DNA of 64,000 nt from Actinoplanes italicus (lineage in GTDB: Bacteria; Actinomycetota; Actinomycetes; Mycobacteriales; Micromonosporaceae). The stretch covers positions 186,001-250,000 of the forward strand of contig NZ_PVMZ01000002.1 in the NCBI RefSeq assembly GCF_003001815.1, written 5' to 3'. Below are positions 61,973 to 64,000 of the stretch, in pieces; position 1 is the first letter of the stretch; each line of letters begins with the position of its first letter. The notes beneath the pieces were generated by a model that had not been told where the DNA came from, made no database searches, and saw nothing but the letters and a program-made list of their open reading frames with translations. Both the position numbers and the translations under genes were made by a program.

Positions 61973-62683
61973 GAGATCGACTGGGCGGCCCTGCGGGCTG
62001 CCGCCATCGAGACGATGCGGCGGGCCTACACGCCGGTGTCCGACTTCCCGGTCGGTGTCGCCGGCCTGGTCGACGACGGCCGGGTGATCGTCGGCTGCAA
62101 CGTGGAGAACGCGTCCCTCGGGATGACCCTGTGCGCCGAGTGCGGCCTGGTCAGCTCGCTGCACGCGACCGGCGGCGGCCGGCTCGTGGCGATCTCGTGC
62201 GTGGACGCCACCGGCGCCCCGCTGATGCCGTGCGGTCGCTGCCGCCAGCTGCTCTGGGAGCACGGCGGCCCGGAACTGCTGGTCGAGGCGCTGCCCCGGC
62301 CGCTGCGGATGACCGAGCTGCTGCCGCACGCGTTCGGCTACGAGGACATGGAACGGGTCACCGGCCCGGTCGGCGCCGCCGACGTACCGGCTGAGCTGGC
62401 CAAGTGGCGCGGACGCGGCACCGTCTTCGTCCACCCGGACCTTTCCGGCGGCGCGACGATCTGGACGGGCTACTGGGAGCGGTCGTCCGGCGAGCCCGGA
62501 ACGGCCGAGGAGAAGGGCATCCTGGAGGAGGCGCCGAACCTGCCCACCGCGGCCGCCGCGGTGGCCTGGGGGCTGGTACGCACTCCACGGGTCGTGGTGG
62601 TCGATGCCGAGGGCGGCCTGTCCTGGGCGGGTGAGGGAGAAGCCCCCGAGGGCATCCCGCAGCGTTGGGAAGAACAGCAATGA
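61970..62683 (+). CDS. cdd: Cytidine deaminase with C-terminal extension
   Basis: A 237-residue protein. Residues 1-130 are a normal zinc cytidine deaminase: VGCNVENASLG, TLCAECGLVSSL (ligand Cys and catalytic Glu) and MPCGRCRQLLWE (two ligand Cys). It turns cytidine or deoxycytidine into uridine forms. Residues about 135-237 are extra and contain RGTVFVHPDLSGGATIWTGY and TPRVVVVDAEGGLSWAGEG, a folded-looking domain I do not recognise. Its place between the importer and deoA fits nucleoside salvage. Confidence 0.9.
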   Translation: MEIDWAALRAAAIETMRRAYTPVSDFPVGVAGLVDDGRVIVGCNVENASLGMTLCAECGLVSSLHATGGGRLVAISCVDATGAPLMPCGRCRQLLWEHGGPELLVEALPRPLRMTELLPHAFGYEDMERVTGPVGAADVPAELAKWRGRGTVFVHPDLSGGATIWTGYWERSSGEPGTAEEKGILEEAPNLPTAAAAVAWGLVRTPRVVVVDAEGGLSWAGEGEAPEGIPQRWEEQQ

Positions 62684-62756
62684 GCGAGCTTGCGAGCGAA
62701 TCATCGGGCTCAGTCCCTGACTCATGGCGGCGCCGGAGCGCAGCGGAGGTGACGGC

Positions 62757-64000
62757 ATGAGCGCTACTACAGCGGTGGACGTCATCCGGGCCAAGCGGGA
62801 CGGCCAGGTGCTGACCGACGCCCAGATCGACTGGGTGGTCGACGCATACACCAGGGGTGTCGTCGCCGACGAGCAGATGTCGGCGCTGGCCATGGCGATC
62901 CTGCTGCGCGGCATGACGCCCGCCGAGATCGCCCGCTGGACCGCCGCGATGATCGCCAGCGGCGAACGGCTCGATCTCTCCACGGTGTCCCGGCCCACCG
63001 CCGACAAGCACTCCACCGGCGGTGTCGGTGACAAGATCACCCTGCCGCTCACCCCGCTGGTCGCGGCCTGCGGCGTCGCGGTGCCCCAGCTGTCCGGCCG
63101 CGGCCTCGGCCACACCGGCGGCACCCTGGACAAACTCGAGTCGATCGCCGGCTGGCAGGCCCGCATCTCCAATGACCAGTTCAAGAGCCAGCTGCAGGAC
63201 ATCGGCGCGGTCATCTGCGCCGCGGGCGAGGGCCTGGCCCCCGCCGACCGCAAGCTGTACGCCCTCCGCGACGTCACCGGCACCGTCGAGGCCATCCCGC
63301 TGATCGCCAGCTCCATCATGAGCAAGAAGATCGCCGAGGGCACCGGCGCGCTGGTGCTGGACGTCAAGGTCGGCACCGGCGCGTTCATGAAGGACCTGGC
63401 GACCGCCCGCGAGCTCGCCCGCACCATGGTCCAGCTCGGCAAGGACAGCGGCGTCACCACGGTCGCCCTCCTCACCGACATGAGCACCCCGCTCGGCCTC
63501 GCGATCGGCAACGCCAACGAGGTCGCCGAGTCGGTGGAGGTGCTCGCCGGAGGCGGGCCGTCCGATGTGGTGGATCTCACCCTCGCCCTGGCCCGGGAGA
63601 TGCTGGCCGCCGCCGGGGTCGACGCCGACCCGGAGAAGGCGCTCGCCTCCGGAGCCGCGATGGACACGTGGCGGGCCATGATCCGTGCACAGGGCGGCGA
63701 CCCGGACGCACCGCTGCCCACCGCCGCGCACACCGAGGTGCTCCGGGCCGACTCCGACGGTGTCGTGACCTCGATCGACGCGTACGGCGTCGGCATCGCC
63801 GCCTGGCGTCTCGGCGCCGGACGCGCCCGTAAGGAGGACCCGGTGAGCTTCGGCGCCGGGGTCCAGCTGCGGGTCCGCCCGGGCGACCGGGTCCGGGCCG
63901 GCGACGTGTTGCTGGAGCTCCGCGCTGATGACGAGTCGCGGATCCCGGCGGCCCGGGACGACGCGGCCGGTGCGATCGTCCTCGGCACCGAGCCGCCGGC
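62757..64000 (+). CDS. deoA: Thymidine phosphorylase (3' partial)
   Basis: The first 414 codons of a pyrimidine-nucleoside phosphorylase, which splits thymidine or deoxyuridine into base and deoxyribose 1-phosphate. The phosphorylase signature SGRGLGHTGGTLDKLESI, the early KHSTGGVGDKITLPL and LDVKVGTGAFMK are all present. The C-terminal domain is visible up to the window edge with no stop. GGAGGTGA precedes ATG 62757. Last gene of the nucleoside import and salvage operon. Confidence 0.95.
   Translation, partial: MSATTAVDVIRAKRDGQVLTDAQIDWVVDAYTRGVVADEQMSALAMAILLRGMTPAEIARWTAAMIASGERLDLSTVSRPTADKHSTGGVGDKITLPLTPLVAACGVAVPQLSGRGLGHTGGTLDKLESIAGWQARISNDQFKSQLQDIGAVICAAGEGLAPADRKLYALRDVTGTVEAIPLIASSIMSKKIAEGTGALVLDVKVGTGAFMKDLATARELARTMVQLGKDSGVTTVALLTDMSTPLGLAIGNANEVAESVEVLAGGGPSDVVDLTLALAREMLAAAGVDADPEKALASGAAMDTWRAMIRAQGGDPDAPLPTAAHTEVLRADSDGVVTSIDAYGVGIAAWRLGAGRARKEDPVSFGAGVQLRVRPGDRVRAGDVLLELRADDESRIPAARDDAAGAIVLGTEPP

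Noticed and set aside
62684..62756. Small gene or repeat element between cdd and deoA
   Set aside because: The gagcgagcttgcgagcgaat phrase looks like a short dispersed repeat, but only one copy is in this window and no frame is credible.
60560..63988. An 1142-codon minus-strand frame across permease 2, cdd and deoA
   Set aside because: It runs antisense to three clearly identified genes and has low-complexity composition; it is an artefact of GC-rich codon use.

Overview
This is a 64 kb chromosomal stretch of a very GC-rich actinobacterium. Most likely it is a member of the Micromonosporaceae (Actinoplanes-like). That placement is inferred from the G/C-saturated third codon positions, frequent GTG starts, a 20S-proteasome-era style of gene content, and actinobacterial neighbourhoods such as 5-FCL / FmdB-like chaperone / galU / glp / rimJ / glpR and trpS / 2H-phosphoesterase / YihY / SCO4848-type protein. 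There is no phage, plasmid, insertion sequence or CRISPR array. Two tRNA genes are present: Ala-CGC at 16381 and Gln-UUG at 40814.

Layout. 1-6240: membrane and housekeeping genes (PH-domain protein, PHP phosphoesterase, MarC, RecB-type nuclease, MpaB-like oxygenase, Fur regulator, DUF2231 protein). 6241-10253: small proteins, a SAF-domain protein, a Ruc/FmdB-like redox chaperone and 5-FCL, set among several minisatellites. 10335-16053: a GGDEF protein, then the galU-glp-rimJ-glpR cell-division cluster. 16381-18603: tRNA-Ala with an AbiEi/AbiEii toxin-antitoxin pair and a gene fragment behind it. 18653-26164: secreted cell-wall and signalling functions (NlpC/P60 protein with 110-residue repeats, a degenerate histidine kinase, a deacetylase-glycosyltransferase fusion). 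26626-38408: protein O-mannosyltransferase, rsmI, metG, tatD, rsmA, ispE, ABC-F protein. 38453-40796: a TetR regulator, then nearly 1 kb of non-coding DNA holding an A-depleted tract and an array of five palindromic 61-bp repeats, then an HTH protein. 40814-45154: tRNA-Gln, glmU, prs, rplY, pth. 45255-53229: sugar transferase, cysQDN sulfate activation, STAS/ATPase regulator, galKE. 53362-56518: trpS cluster. 56719-64000: BMP-type nucleoside ABC importer followed by cytidine deaminase and thymidine phosphorylase, one uptake-and-salvage unit.

Several genes work together. GalU, GalE and GalK interconvert UDP-sugars; GlmU adds UDP-GlcNAc; the PMT, WcaJ-like transferase and deacetylase-GT2 protein use such precursors at the envelope. 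CysQ, CysD and CysN form a sulfate-activation unit. The BMP importer feeds Cdd and DeoA. Glp and GlpR are expected to link FtsZ to the membrane.

Two window-wide patterns stand out. First, about twenty genes have a TANNNT or CANNNT hexamer 6-8 nt before the start codon and no Shine-Dalgarno, the signature of leaderless mRNAs; this fixes many starts. Second, non-coding gaps are rich in short tandem repeats, one of which (33 bp x 6) has expanded in frame inside the 5-FCL gene. The best candidates for something undescribed are the 61-bp palindrome array next to the HTH gene, the repeat-bearing 5-FCL, and the kinase-like protein lacking its phosphoacceptor histidine.
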